Positions 48,044-57,047 of a stretch of 64,000 bases of DNA are shown here, piece by piece (position 1 is the stretch's first letter; each line of letters opens with the position of its first letter). Source of the DNA: Fervidicola ferrireducens (GTDB lineage Bacteria > Bacillota > Thermosediminibacteria > Thermosediminibacterales > Thermosediminibacteraceae); assembly GCF_001562425.1 (NCBI RefSeq), contig NZ_LOED01000003.1, positions 62,001 to 126,000 of the forward strand, in the 5' to 3' direction. Made by a program: the position numbers and the translations under genes. The notes under the pieces are model-generated. The model ran no database searches, was not told where the DNA came from, and was given only the letters and a program-made list of their open reading frames with translations.

Positions 48044-48469
48044 TTAGTTCCAGAGATTTAGTCCCGTAACTTCGTCGTATTTCCTCTCTAAGGAATCGCC
48101 AACAAGCTCTTTTATGTAAAACTCCGCCGCGAAAACTTCGGTTCCTTCCAAAAGATGGCCGCCGAAGGCCTTTCCATCGCGGTCCCCTAATACTATATGA
48201 AGGTGCAGGGCCGGTTTCCCCTGGAATCTCGATATATTGCCAACACAGCTCAAAATTTCCATCGGTTTTTCCAAAGTCACATTGTGGTATGTCTTTTTTT
48301 CCTGGTCGTAAATGGCCACCACCGACTTTTTACACGCACCTATTACCTTTACTATTCCCGTTTTTATATCCTTTTCTTTCACCAGGGCAAGCAAGGACAA
48401 AAAAAGGTCACTTCCGTGGTCCAGCCTTCCCGCAAATTCTCGTCCGGATTTGTACTCGTTTACCAGCAT
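48044..48469 (-). CDS. PPC/DUF296-domain protein
   Basis: A 141-residue protein with the PPC fold: HGSDLFLSLLALVKEKDIKT, TGIVKVIGACKKSVV, the metal-binding PALHLHIVLGDRDGKAFGGH, and GTEVFAAEFYI near the end. Plant PPC domains bind DNA with AT-hooks; bacterial stand-alone members form trimers of unknown role, possibly binding a small ligand. It lies between mtnP and the aldolase with gaps below 20 bases, so it is part of the salvage operon. A regulatory role is only a guess. Confidence 0.85.
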   Translation of the reverse strand: MLVNEYKSGREFAGRLDHGSDLFLSLLALVKEKDIKTGIVKVIGACKKSVVAIYDQEKKTYHNVTLEKPMEILSCVGNISRFQGKPALHLHIVLGDRDGKAFGGHLLEGTEVFAAEFYIKELVGDSLERKYDEVTGLNLWN

Positions 48470-48482
48470 GATAGACCCCTCC

Positions 48483-49286
48483 TTACCCCATGCGGGCGGT
48501 TTTTAGTTCTTCACCGCACCGGCAGTGGCGCTCTTTCGGAATTCTCTCGATTATGGTATATATCAGGTCCTTTAATTTTTCCAGATTTTCGTTGAAGACC
48601 TTCAACACCATCTCGTGGCTCACGGGTTCGATATCGGGATGTCCTTCCAGGCCCACGTCGTAGTCAGTCACCAGGGTAATATTGGCGTAGCAAATTTCCA
48701 GTTCCCGGGCAAGTACCACTTCCGGGTACTGGGTCATGTTTATTACTTCCCATCCGTGGCTCGAAAATTCCCGGCTCTCGGCTTTCGTGGAGAACCTTGG
48801 GCCCTGGACCACCACAACGGTCCCCCTTTCATGAAGCGGCAGGCCCTTCTCCTTCGCCACCTCTATGGCTATCTTCCTAAGCTCGGGACAATACGGCTCC
48901 GCACCGCCTATGTGGGTGGTAATAGGACCGTCGTAAAAGGTGTCCTTCCTTCCCCAGGTGCGGTTTACGAACTGGTCGCATATCACAAAATCCCCCGGTT
49001 TTACGTGGGGCTGAAGGCTGCCCGACGCACAGGGGCCCAAAATCCTCGTCACGCCCAGCTGTTTTAAGGCGTAGATGTTTGCCCTGTAGTTTATCATGTG
49101 AGGAGGAAACCTATGGTCCTTGCCGTGCCTGGGCAGGAAGGCTACGGTTTTATCCCCTATTTTCGCGAGGGCGATTTTGTCACTGGGAGCTCCGTAGGGA
49201 GTTTCAACCGTTATTTCCTTCACGTCATCGAGAAAAGCGTAAAAGCCCGTTCCTCCTATCACTCCTATATCCGCCTTTAGATCCAT
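48483..49286 (-). CDS. mtnP: S-methyl-5'-thioadenosine/5'-deoxyadenosine phosphorylase
   Basis: About 267 residues of the PNP/MTAP family. Signatures: IGVIGGTGFYAF (phosphate loop), LPRHGKDHRFPPHMINYRAN, GSLQPHVKPGDFVICDQFVN and NMTQYPEVVLARE. It phosphorolyses methylthioadenosine (or inosine/deoxyadenosine variants) to adenine and a ribose-1-phosphate. ATG 49286 has GGGGG nine bases upstream. With the aldolase two genes on it forms a route for salvage of SAM by-products; the isomerase MtnA is not in the window. Confidence 0.92.
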   Translation of the reverse strand: MDLKADIGVIGGTGFYAFLDDVKEITVETPYGAPSDKIALAKIGDKTVAFLPRHGKDHRFPPHMINYRANIYALKQLGVTRILGPCASGSLQPHVKPGDFVICDQFVNRTWGRKDTFYDGPITTHIGGAEPYCPELRKIAIEVAKEKGLPLHERGTVVVVQGPRFSTKAESREFSSHGWEVINMTQYPEVVLARELEICYANITLVTDYDVGLEGHPDIEPVSHEMVLKVFNENLEKLKDLIYTIIERIPKERHCRCGEELKTARMG

Positions 49287-49291
49287 CAAAC

Positions 49292-50107
49292 TTACCCCCT
49301 TACCTCAGATTTGTACAAGGATATTTTACTATTTTTTTTATCCTTTTGCCATACTTCCAAAAGTTTTTCCAAAATCTTTATGTTGGCCTTTTCGTTGAGG
49401 CTCGCCTTTTTTATGTCTTCTCCGCTTAAAAATACAAGATCGCAAGAAATTCTCCATTCGCCGCACACATCCGCTCCCACAATGGGGACGGCCTCGCCGA
49501 TGACTTCTATGAGGTCCAAAAGTTCCTCCAGGCTCATTACACCCTGGTCCCAGTTGGTCGCCGCGTCTTTCTCCGAGAGCACGTCTTTGTCAATGCTTAT
49601 GTAAACCGGTCCTTTAATCCTTTCAAGTTCCATCAATATGCCCGATACTTTCTTCTCATGAGGTAAATCTTCCGGGAAAATAGCGACTTTTCCTCCGGAA
49701 AAATCCTTAAAAAGGTCTTCTTCCATGGAACTCACTCCGACCACCAGACATTTTCCCACCTTCCCTTCAATCAATATCTGCCTTGCCCACGAACCGCAAG
49801 TTACAAAGCCCGCGGGGGAGCTCTGCATGTCCGAATGGTGGTCGAACAGGATCAACACCGGCACCGGTCCTGTTCTTTCCAGAAAATAAATGGAAAGGTG
49901 ATGGAAATCGCCTGGCCCCAAAAACGTTATTCCGCGCGATGACACCTTAAATTTTTTCTTAAGCTCTGCAAGTTGCCTTTTTTCGCTGCAGAACCTGAAC
50001 CCGGTGACTCCTGCCAAATCTATGACGGCATTTGCCCTGCCCAACAGTTTTTTTTGAAAAGCTACGCTTTCATCACTCTTCAATATATTAACCGCGGGTG
50101 AGGTCAC
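49292..50107 (-). CDS. Arginase/agmatinase-fold (ureohydrolase) protein
   Basis: A 271-residue protein. The Mn-binding motifs are all present: GPGDFHHLS (His), LFDHHSDM (Asp, His, Asp) and YISIDKDVLSEKDA (two Asp). The scaffold is shortened and divergent, so the substrate (arginine, agmatine, formimino-glutamate or other guanidine) is not fixed. GTG 50107 follows GGGAGGG. It stands four bases upstream of mtnP and is the first gene of the salvage operon. Confidence 0.82.
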   Translation of the reverse strand: MTSPAVNILKSDESVAFQKKLLGRANAVIDLAGVTGFRFCSEKRQLAELKKKFKVSSRGITFLGPGDFHHLSIYFLERTGPVPVLILFDHHSDMQSSPAGFVTCGSWARQILIEGKVGKCLVVGVSSMEEDLFKDFSGGKVAIFPEDLPHEKKVSGILMELERIKGPVYISIDKDVLSEKDAATNWDQGVMSLEELLDLIEVIGEAVPIVGADVCGEWRISCDLVFLSGEDIKKASLNEKANIKILEKLLEVWQKDKKNSKISLYKSEVRG

Positions 50108-50182
50108 AGGGCATCCCTCCCACGATTTTTGAATATTCTACTAAATAATATTATATAGCAAGGGGCAAGATTTCCGTAAAAA

Positions 50183-50210
50183 AAACTGCGAAGTTTCCAC
50201 TTCGCAGTTT
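50183..50210. terminator. Bidirectional terminator
   Basis: AAACTGCGAAGT (50183-50194) and ACTTCGCAGTTT (50199-50210) pair around TTCC, with A runs on the left and right. On the minus strand it terminates the transporter operon. Confidence 0.85.
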
Positions 50211-50229
50211 AAAAAAGTCACATTTCATA

Positions 50230-50340
50230 TTAAGTTCTGTTTTGACCCTGTGACTTATAAGCCAAATTTATGAAGTAGATCGTTCCACCCCATATAATAC
50301 CCAGAACAATTATCATCGTGATGAGACTTCCGGTACCCAT
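50230..50340 (-). CDS. 36-residue MetS-like microprotein of an NSS transporter
   Basis: ATG 50340 starts MGTGSLITMIIVLGIIWGGT, followed by IYFINLAYKSQGQNRT: one transmembrane helix with short polar ends. This is the pattern of MetS/small-subunit partners of neurotransmitter:sodium symporters (MetPS of Corynebacterium). It lies three bases after the stop of the NSS transporter, as such microproteins do. It is below the length at which gene finders usually call genes. Function as a transporter subunit is by family and context. Confidence 0.85.
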   Translation of the reverse strand: MGTGSLITMIIVLGIIWGGTIYFINLAYKSQGQNRT

Positions 50341-50343
50341 CTT

Positions 50344-51828
50344 CTACACTCCTTCCCCAGCTGATATGTCGTGGGAGGCTTCGGCTTCGGAGGGCTTTAT
50401 GGCCTTGGCCAATCTGTTATTATAAGCAAGGAGCACGATTATAGCAATGGCCCACTGCATGAACATGGTGGCCGGGCTGTAAACCTCAAAGGGATTCCAC
50501 CAGGTGTCAGGATACCACGTAAACTGCTGGTACACCCACCAGCCGCAGATGATGGCAAACATTGCCGGGAAGAGCGTAATGCAGGTATTCCACCACCTGT
50601 TTACTTTTATATCGGATACAGCGTTGATATCTTCTATCCTCGCCTTCTCTAACCCGTATTTCATCATGGCAAAGGATACCATAAGTCCGCTTACGAGGAG
50701 CGCCACGCCCCACACCAGGTCCTGATTTTCGAAAATGTTGATGTTAACTGCCGACGGGATGCCGCATATAAAACTCAGAGCGACTATAAACGCCGCAGCC
50801 TTTTGCCTCGACCAGCCTGCGTCCATTAAGTTTCTTATGTTCACTTCGTACATGGCGTAGAGGGAAGTCAAAGCAGCAAAGGCCATCGCGAGGAAGAACA
50901 ATGTGGCGATAATCTGACCTCCGGGCATTTCGGGGAAGAGCTTGGCTAGCCATACAAAAGTAAGGCCCGTATTGCCCGCCCCTATGGCTTCGTCCACGTT
51001 CTGGGGCGCCAAAGCGAAAATGGTGGGGATTACCGTCATGGCAGCGATAAGAGCCGCGGAGGTGTCCGCAAAACCCGTGATGAAACCGTTACAGGCCACG
51101 TCTTCTTTTTCCTTGGTGTACACGGCGTAAGTTATCATGAACCCCCAGCCGGCTCCGGTGGACCAGGCTGACTGGGTAAAAGCTTCCAGCCACACTTTGC
51201 CGCTCAGCAATTTGCTAAAATCGGGATTAAACAGGTAATTTAGACCTCCCACCGCATTGGGCAAGGTAAGGGCTCTTATCATCCCTATTATGAGGAGCAG
51301 GAACAGGCTCGGAATCATGAACTTGGAGGCCTTTTCTATACCTCCCTGGACCCCGCGGAATACTATGAAGGCAGCAAGGCCTACGGATATGGCGTGGAAC
51401 AATATGCCTTCCCAGGGCGACGCGATAAAGCTTTTCCACAGGGCTTCAGTATCGATACCAGGTTTGAGTACGCCAAAAAGTCCGTAAAAGAAGTACCTCA
51501 ACGTCCAGCCCATCGTGACCGAATAATAAGCGCCCAGAGCAAAGCATACGAATCCTACCCAGCCGCCCATCCAGGTGTATTTTTCCCCTATTAAATCCCT
51601 GAAAGCGCCTACCGTACCTTTTCTAGTCCTTCTGCCTATCACCACTTCAGCCAGCAGAAGCGGAACACTCCATACCAATAAGGCCACGATGCATGCCACC
51701 ATGAAAGGCCCTCCACCGTTAGCAGTGGCAACACGGGGAAACCGCCATACGTTGCCGGTACCTATGGCCTGTCCCATGGCGGCGGCAATAAATCCAAAAC
51801 GAGTGGCAAAGGATTCGCGTTTTTCCAT
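50344..51828 (-). CDS. Neurotransmitter:sodium symporter-family amino-acid transporter
   Basis: About 494 residues with 11-12 transmembrane helices. The opening FGFIAAAMGQAIGTGNVWRF is the NSS helix 1 with sodium site residues; later ANGGGPFMVACIVALLVWSV and GLTFVWLAKLFPEMPGGQII belong to helices 2 and 7-8 region. NSS proteins import amino acids with Na+. With the MetS-like partner, methionine or small neutral amino acids are probable. ATG 51828 follows AGAAGGAGG. The frame is open upstream to 51921, but that part is probably leader. Confidence 0.88.
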   Translation of the reverse strand: MEKRESFATRFGFIAAAMGQAIGTGNVWRFPRVATANGGGPFMVACIVALLVWSVPLLLAEVVIGRRTRKGTVGAFRDLIGEKYTWMGGWVGFVCFALGAYYSVTMGWTLRYFFYGLFGVLKPGIDTEALWKSFIASPWEGILFHAISVGLAAFIVFRGVQGGIEKASKFMIPSLFLLLIIGMIRALTLPNAVGGLNYLFNPDFSKLLSGKVWLEAFTQSAWSTGAGWGFMITYAVYTKEKEDVACNGFITGFADTSAALIAAMTVIPTIFALAPQNVDEAIGAGNTGLTFVWLAKLFPEMPGGQIIATLFFLAMAFAALTSLYAMYEVNIRNLMDAGWSRQKAAAFIVALSFICGIPSAVNINIFENQDLVWGVALLVSGLMVSFAMMKYGLEKARIEDINAVSDIKVNRWWNTCITLFPAMFAIICGWWVYQQFTWYPDTWWNPFEVYSPATMFMQWAIAIIVLLAYNNRLAKAIKPSEAEASHDISAGEGV

Positions 51829-52115
51829 AATATACCTCCTTCTGTTGTATAAATATTCCAACCCAATCCTCCAGTTTAACCCCTTTATCACCTCCCTATT
51901 TTGGGTTATATTTTTCTTCATAATTCTACTTGCCTTTGTATAATCCTCCTTGCAGAGGTATATTTCTTGCAGAGGTATATTTATTTATAGAAATTTTGCA
52001 GGCTTACTTTTCAATATTTGTTTGGTTTTATATATTTTATATTTTTTATATTTATTGCTAAATTCCTTCTTATTATGCTAATTCGCACATATTTTTTTTC
52101 GCATCAATATATGAC
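51829..52115. other. AT-rich intergenic region upstream of the NSS transporter
   Basis: About 290 bases. It contains GGAGG-like runs at 51880-51900 (minus), a tandem 17-bp repeat (51949-51982) and long AT tracts. No further gene or confident promoter was seen. A short in-frame extension of the transporter frame to 51921 could be a leader peptide, which cannot be decided here. Confidence 0.4.
51949..51982. repeat. 17-bp direct tandem repeat
   Basis: CTTGCAGAGGTATATTT occurs twice without a gap (51949-51965 and 51966-51982), upstream of the NSS transporter. On the minus strand it repeats AAATATACCTCTGCAAG. It may be a binding site or a slippage product. Confidence 0.8.
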
Positions 52116-52142
52116 AAAACCCCTCCCTAGAGGAGGGGTTTT
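52116..52142 (-). terminator. Terminator after the FBP aldolase/phosphatase gene
   Basis: AAAACCCCTCC (52116-52126) and GGAGGGGTTTT (52132-52142) form an 11-bp stem directly after the gene's stop at 52144, minus strand, ending in TTTT. Confidence 0.88.
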
Positions 52143-52143
52143 C

Positions 52144-53229
52144 TTACTCAAACCTTTCCTTTAATTTTTCCATAACCTGGGGCATGGTCGTGTATTCCAT
52201 CTCATCAAGCGGCAGGCGGTGCGGTTCGAAAGGCCCGAGCTGCCTTAAGTAATCGGCTATCTTCAAAGCTTTCTGCCTTGCCTTATCGAATGCCACATCC
52301 GCGAACATATCCTGCGGTCCCACCAGCTTTCCTTCTGCCAGCTGGAATCCCAAAGCTACAACTCTCGGCGGACCGTCGAACCTGCTAGGGGTAGCATCCT
52401 TGCAGGACACCGGCATCAGCGGACCGAAGTGGGAACCTCTCATCCATCCGGCCACCAGGTGGGGGTTGGCAAAGGGCTCCAGCGCCTCACCCACCGCGGG
52501 GAAACCGTTCTGGCAACGGACTATGAGCACCGGGTCGTCCTTACCCACATACCTTCCGGCCATCAGGTTCATCCTCTGGGTGGAAGATACGGCGGCAGGC
52601 TCACCCTTCTTGTTGTAGACCGCCTTTACGGCAAACCGGTTGGAAGCTCCCAAAAACACCAGCATGTCGTAAATCTCCTCGGGGCAGGAGAAGACTACTT
52701 TTTTATTCTCGATAGTATCTAAAACCTCAAATTTAAATCCATCGTGCATCTTCGGGTCTATAACAAGCCCTATGGTGTTGAAAGGGTCGGCGAACATCCT
52801 GTAAAGCGGCAGGTTCCACGCACCGGGCTCGGTTTTGTCCGCCATGAAAACTATCACCGGCTCGCTGGGGCGCTCTTCGAACTCCATTTCCGCAACGCCC
52901 GGTCCCATTCCCTTTATGTTGCCCGAAAAGGAATCCGACAGAAGGTCCTGCCCCGCTCCGTAAAGCTTTAACCTTTTTGCGACTTGAGTGCAGGAAAGAA
53001 AAGTATCCCATGCCAGCTTGTGGATATCGGGGCTGTCGACACCTTTCCTGTGCGTCATTATCAGGTTAATGTCATCGCCTACATTAGTGACGACGTAGTC
53101 TTCCAAAAGGCCCTTACCTTTTTCCTCCATAACTTTTTTGGCTTCTTCGATCAATTCGGGGTGCACGCTGCAGTGCCCCACGTAACCGCCGATATCGGCC
53201 TTAATTACCGTTAGCGTTATTTTCGGCAT
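52144..53229 (-). CDS. Bifunctional fructose-1,6-bisphosphate aldolase/phosphatase (archaeal type)
   Basis: About 361 residues of the type V FBPase family. The opening KITLTVIKADIGGYVGHCSV, then VGDDINLIMTHRKG, ADKTEPGAWNLPLYRMFADP and GPLMPVSCKDATPSRFDGPP are family signatures, with Asp-rich Mg sites (GDD, TPSRFDGPP) and a Schiff-base Lys region. It converts triose phosphates straight to fructose-6-phosphate and is a one-way gluconeogenic enzyme of archaea and deep-branching thermophiles. The ribosome site before ATG 53229 is weak (AGCGAG). Operon of one, closed by a terminator. Confidence 0.94.
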   Translation of the reverse strand: MPKITLTVIKADIGGYVGHCSVHPELIEEAKKVMEEKGKGLLEDYVVTNVGDDINLIMTHRKGVDSPDIHKLAWDTFLSCTQVAKRLKLYGAGQDLLSDSFSGNIKGMGPGVAEMEFEERPSEPVIVFMADKTEPGAWNLPLYRMFADPFNTIGLVIDPKMHDGFKFEVLDTIENKKVVFSCPEEIYDMLVFLGASNRFAVKAVYNKKGEPAAVSSTQRMNLMAGRYVGKDDPVLIVRCQNGFPAVGEALEPFANPHLVAGWMRGSHFGPLMPVSCKDATPSRFDGPPRVVALGFQLAEGKLVGPQDMFADVAFDKARQKALKIADYLRQLGPFEPHRLPLDEMEYTTMPQVMEKLKERFE

Positions 53230-53352
53230 CTCGCTATATGACCCCCTAATATTAGAATAATAGTGTATCACATTACCCGCTATACACTTAATTATTATAG
53301 CACATTCAGTCTTGTCTTAACAATAATTTTTGCACAAAAAAATACCGGCCGT

Positions 53353-54108
53353 TTATCCGAACCGGCCGGTGATAAAATCCTCCGTCCTCTTATCCTTAGG
53401 CACCGTGAACATGCGGCTCGTTTCCCCGAATTCAACAAGCTCGCCCTGGAGCAAAAAGGCGGTATAATCGGCAACCCTTGCCGCCTGCTGGATGTTATGG
53501 GTTACTATAACAATGGTGAGCCTTTCTTTTAAATGGGTTATCGTTTCCTCCACCCGCATGGTAGAAACTGGATCTAGGGCCGAACAGGGCTCATCCAAAA
53601 GCAGCACCTCGGGCTCGAGTGCCAGTGCCCTCGCTATGCAAAGCCGCTGCTGTTGCCCTCCGGAAAGCGCATAGGCATTTTCACCCAGGCGGTCCTTTAC
53701 CTCATCCCAGAGTCCCGCCCACCTTAGCGATCTTTCCACCAGGGCTGAAAGGTCTCCTTTGTAACCGTTTATCCGCGGTCCGAAAGCCACGTTTTCGAAT
53801 ATGCTTTTCGGGAAAGGGTTCGGCTTTTGGAAAACCATGCCTATCTTGAAGCGCACCCGTACCGGATCCACCTTCGGAGAATATATATCCTCCCCTTTAA
53901 AGAGCACCTTGCCGCTTATCCTAGCCCCTTCCACCAGATCTATCATCCTATTTAGGCACCTCAAAAGGGTGCTCTTTCCGCAACCCGAAGGACCTATGAT
54001 CGCGGTAATCTTGTTCTTATATATATCGAGATTTATCCCCTTTAAAACCTCATGATCCTTATAGCTTACCCGAAGGTCCCTTATGGATATAACGCTTTCC
54101 ATGCTCAT
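53353..54108 (-). CDS. pstB: Phosphate ABC transporter ATPase PstB
   Basis: A 251-residue ATPase. Walker A is [19 protein letters not shown], the ABC signature [16 protein letters not shown] and Walker [14 protein letters not shown]. The segment [20 protein letters not shown] is typical of PstB. It powers high-affinity phosphate uptake through PstC/PstA. It overlaps pstA by four bases. No phoU follows in the window, unlike in many pst operons. Confidence 0.96.
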   Translation of the reverse strand: MSMESVISIRDLRVSYKDHEVLKGINLDIYKNKITAIIGPSGCGKSTLLRCLNRMIDLVEGARISGKVLFKGEDIYSPKVDPVRVRFKIGMVFQKPNPFPKSIFENVAFGPRINGYKGDLSALVERSLRWAGLWDEVKDRLGENAYALSGGQQQRLCIARALALEPEVLLLDEPCSALDPVSTMRVEETITHLKERLTIVIVTHNIQQAARVADYTAFLLQGELVEFGETSRMFTVPKDKRTEDFITGRFG

Positions 54109-54989
54109 AGTTCCTTTGTCCTTCCCTGATATTTATTCCTAAGAAATATTGCCGCCGAATTCATACAAATGAGCACCGCCAAAAGCACCACTATTCCCGC
54201 CGCCGCTATGGCCCTAAAATCATCCTGGGGCCTTGAGGTCCAGTTGTAAATCTGAATCGGGAGCACCGTAAATGAGTCGAGGGGGCTTTTGGGTATTGTC
54301 CTTATGAAGGTCAGCGCACCGATCGGAATAAGCGGTGCCGTCTCACCTATCGCCCTGGAAAGGGCAAGGATTATTCCGGTCAGCATCCCGGGCAGCGCCG
54401 ATGGAAGTACAACATAGCGCACCGTCTGCCACTTAGTGGCACCCAACGCGTAGGCAGCATGGCGAAGCGACTCCGGAACGGCCCTGATGGCCTCCTGTGC
54501 GGTGACAATAACCACCGGGAGCACCAAAAGTCCCATGGTAAGTCCCCCAGCCAAAAGGCTTCGCCCTAAATTCAGCCATCTTACGAAAACCGTAAGTCCC
54601 AGGATGCCGTACACTATTGAAGGTATCCCAGCTAGGTTGTAAATGTTAATCTGGATTAGGGATAAAAATTTGCTTTTTTTTGCGTACTCTTCCAAGAAAA
54701 TTGCCGCTGCAATGCCGGTAGGTATCGCAAAAAGGGCGGTTATTATCATAAGGTAAACGGTGCCGTAAATTGCCGGCAGTATACCCGCTTTTTCCGGAAA
54801 CCTGGAGGGAAATGAGGTTATAAACTGCACGTCGAGCCAACCCCAACTATCCAGAACGATTTTCACGGCAAGCACCAAAAGCACCAAAAGTCCCACAAGG
54901 TTGGCGCTAAAAAAAATCCACTTAAAGATAAGGTCCAGCCGCTTCCTGCCTTCTAGGTTGGGGAAAAAAGATTCTTCCTGGGGGGACAT
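54105..54989 (-). CDS. pstA: Phosphate ABC transporter permease PstA
   Basis: A 294-residue permease with six predicted transmembrane segments. The EAA-like loop reads [20 protein letters not shown], followed by [20 protein letters not shown] and [17 protein letters not shown], typical of PstA. It forms the channel with PstC. The start overlaps the pstC stop by one base (TGATG), after AAGGAGG. Confidence 0.96.
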   Translation of the reverse strand: MSPQEESFFPNLEGRKRLDLIFKWIFFSANLVGLLVLLVLAVKIVLDSWGWLDVQFITSFPSRFPEKAGILPAIYGTVYLMIITALFAIPTGIAAAIFLEEYAKKSKFLSLIQINIYNLAGIPSIVYGILGLTVFVRWLNLGRSLLAGGLTMGLLVLPVVIVTAQEAIRAVPESLRHAAYALGATKWQTVRYVVLPSALPGMLTGIILALSRAIGETAPLIPIGALTFIRTIPKSPLDSFTVLPIQIYNWTSRPQDDFRAIAAAGIVVLLAVLICMNSAAIFLRNKYQGRTKEL

Positions 54990-55879
54990 CAGTATACCTC
55001 CTTGTAGCGGCGAACGATCCTATTTCCCACCAGGTTTAGCGACAGCGTAATGAAAAACAGCACGCTGGCCACCGCATAGACGCTCTTATATTCTATGGAG
55101 CCAAAAGGCGCATCACCCAGCATTACCTGCACGATATAGCCCGTCATGGTTTGAATGCTTTCCAAAGGATTTAAGGTAAGCTTGGGAGTACTACCCGCCG
55201 CGAGGGCCACTATCATGGTCTCTCCCACCGCTCTCGAAAAGGCGAGGATGAAGGATGCCACTATGCCGGAAATCGCCGCAGGAATTACCACCTTATACGC
55301 AACCTCGAGCCTTGTGGCCCCAAGGGCGTAAGCGGCTTCCCTAAGGGATTGGGGGACTGCCATCATGGCATCCTCGCTTAAGGATGAAATCATGGGAATA
55401 AGCATTATGCCCATGACGATGCCCGCACTCAGAGCGTTAAATACGTTGGTGTGGGGAATTACCGCCCGTATTGCCGGCGTCACGAAAGTGAGGGCAAAGT
55501 AGCCGTATACGATGGTGGGTATACCGGCCAGGATTTCTAGCACCGGCTTTACCAGGCGCCTTAATCCGTCCGGAGCGTATTCGCTAAGGTATATGGCACT
55601 TGCAAGGCCGAGTGGCACCGAAACGGCCATAGCAATTATGGTAACTAGCATCGTTCCTGCAACAAGAGGAGCTATTCCGTAATGCGGTGGGCTAAAAAGC
55701 GGTGACCACCGGGTCCCCGTAAAAAACTCCTTAAAGGATACTTCTTTGAAAAATCCCGCCGTCTCCTCGAAAAGCGAAACTATTATACCGGCCGTCACGA
55801 GCACCGATAAAGATGCGGCCAGAGCCAAAAGGATTTGGATGCACCTTTCCCGGCGAAAATCTTTGCCCGATTTGGCCAT
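54989..55879 (-). CDS. pstC: Phosphate ABC transporter permease PstC
   Basis: A 296-residue permease with six transmembrane segments. The loop [20 protein letters not shown] and [19 protein letters not shown] are PstC signatures. It lies behind an intercistronic hairpin that separates it from pstS, so the membrane genes may be transcribed less than the binding protein. Confidence 0.95.
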   Translation of the reverse strand: MAKSGKDFRRERCIQILLALAASLSVLVTAGIIVSLFEETAGFFKEVSFKEFFTGTRWSPLFSPPHYGIAPLVAGTMLVTIIAMAVSVPLGLASAIYLSEYAPDGLRRLVKPVLEILAGIPTIVYGYFALTFVTPAIRAVIPHTNVFNALSAGIVMGIMLIPMISSLSEDAMMAVPQSLREAAYALGATRLEVAYKVVIPAAISGIVASFILAFSRAVGETMIVALAAGSTPKLTLNPLESIQTMTGYIVQVMLGDAPFGSIEYKSVYAVASVLFFITLSLNLVGNRIVRRYKEVY

Positions 55880-55948
55880 TTTATAATTCCTCCAATTTTT
55901 ACACTGAATTAATAGAATCTTAACTGAATCTTAAAATAACAATGGCAC

Positions 55949-55998
55949 AAAATCTGACGGCCAATAGGGCTTTCCCATATTCCCGGCCGTCAGATTTT
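55949..55998 (-). terminator. Partial terminator between pstS and pstC
   Basis: AAAATCTGACGGCC (55949-55962) and GGCCGTCAGATTTT (55985-55998) are perfect inverted copies with a 22-base loop. On the minus strand the stem ends in TTTT followed by GTG. As in other pst operons it could lower expression of pstCAB relative to pstS. Confidence 0.75.
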
Positions 55999-56011
55999 TC
56001 CAGAGAGGTAG

Positions 56012-56950
56012 TTACTTTATTTTGTTCAGATTCTCCTGATACACGCTTTCGGCCATGGGAACGTAACCGATATCCTTTACGAGTTCAGGTGCGTTTTCCA
56101 TGTAAAATTTGACGAATTCCTTTATTTCGGGCCTTTCTAGGGATTTTTTGTTCACATAGATGAAGAGCGGCCTTGAAAGGGGTTTATAGGTGCCGTCTTT
56201 TATGGTTTCTATTGTAGGCTCCACTGGCCCGCTGCCATTATCAATCGCCACTGCCTTCAGCTTGTCCGAATTTTCCAGGTAGTAAGCAAATCCAAAATAA
56301 CCTAAGGCGAATTTGTCATTAATTATACCCTGAACCAATACGTTATCATCCTCGCTGGCGGTATAATCGGATCTGCTTTTTTTAGCCTCACCCACGATAG
56401 CTTCGGTGAAATATTCGAAGGTTCCCGAATCGGTGCCGGGGCCGTAAAGGTTAATCTTTTCGTCCGGCCAGCCGGGCCTTATATCGCTCCACTTAGTGAC
56501 CTTGCTATCCGGCGACCAAATTTTCCTTAGTTCTTCCACGGTAAGGCTGTCAACCCAGTCGTTATCCTTGTTGACAACCACGGTTATGCCATCGTAAGCT
56601 ACCGGAAATTCGACGTATTCAATGCCATTTTCCTTTGCCTTCATTTCTTCCGAATCCTTAATGGGGCGGGAAGCGTTAGCTATGTCAATCTCGCCCGCGG
56701 TAAATCTTTTGAATCCGCCACCCGTACCGGAAACTCCTACGGTGATATCCACATCAGGATAAAGCTTCATAAACTCTTCGGCAGCAGCTTCGGTGATGGG
56801 ATAGACTGTGCTGGAACCATCGATCTTAATAGAACCGGTAAACTTTGCCTGACCGCCCTGGTTCTGGTTTGAAGCACCGCCTCCGCAGGCCGTCAGCACC
56901 AAAACCGCCGCCAAACTAATAAGGAAGATTCCCTTAAGCTTTGATACCAT
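56012..56950 (-). CDS. pstS: Phosphate-binding lipoprotein PstS
   Basis: A 312-residue lipoprotein with signal peptide and lipobox ([20 protein letters not shown], then AC). Phosphate-binding motifs [36 protein letters not shown] and [12 protein letters not shown] are intact. It captures phosphate outside the membrane for PstCAB. A PHO box and -10 lie directly upstream, so it is the first gene of a phosphate-starvation operon. Confidence 0.96.
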   Translation of the reverse strand: MVSKLKGIFLISLAAVLVLTACGGGASNQNQGGQAKFTGSIKIDGSSTVYPITEAAAEEFMKLYPDVDITVGVSGTGGGFKRFTAGEIDIANASRPIKDSEEMKAKENGIEYVEFPVAYDGITVVVNKDNDWVDSLTVEELRKIWSPDSKVTKWSDIRPGWPDEKINLYGPGTDSGTFEYFTEAIVGEAKKSRSDYTASEDDNVLVQGIINDKFALGYFGFAYYLENSDKLKAVAIDNGSGPVEPTIETIKDGTYKPLSRPLFIYVNKKSLERPEIKEFVKFYMENAPELVKDIGYVPMAESVYQENLNKIK

Positions 56951-56990
56951 ATTCCCTCTCCTTATTACTTTATTATGTTCTACATTATGA

Positions 56991-57044
56991 ATTATACACC
57001 CCCTGTGTTAAATTGCAATTAATCGATTGTTAAGGTTGGGTTAA
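56991..57044 (-). promoter_or_regulatory. PHO box with four 11-bp-spaced repeats and -10 of pstS
   Basis: On the minus strand TTAACC (57044-57039), TTAACA (57033-57028), TTAATT (57022-57017) and TTAACA (57011-57006) begin exactly 11 bases apart. This matches the B. subtilis PhoP site, TT(A/T/C)ACA repeats with an 11-bp period. TATAAT (56996-56991) follows nine bases after the last repeat, as in activated Pho promoters. Confidence 0.88.
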
Positions 57045-57047
57045 TTG

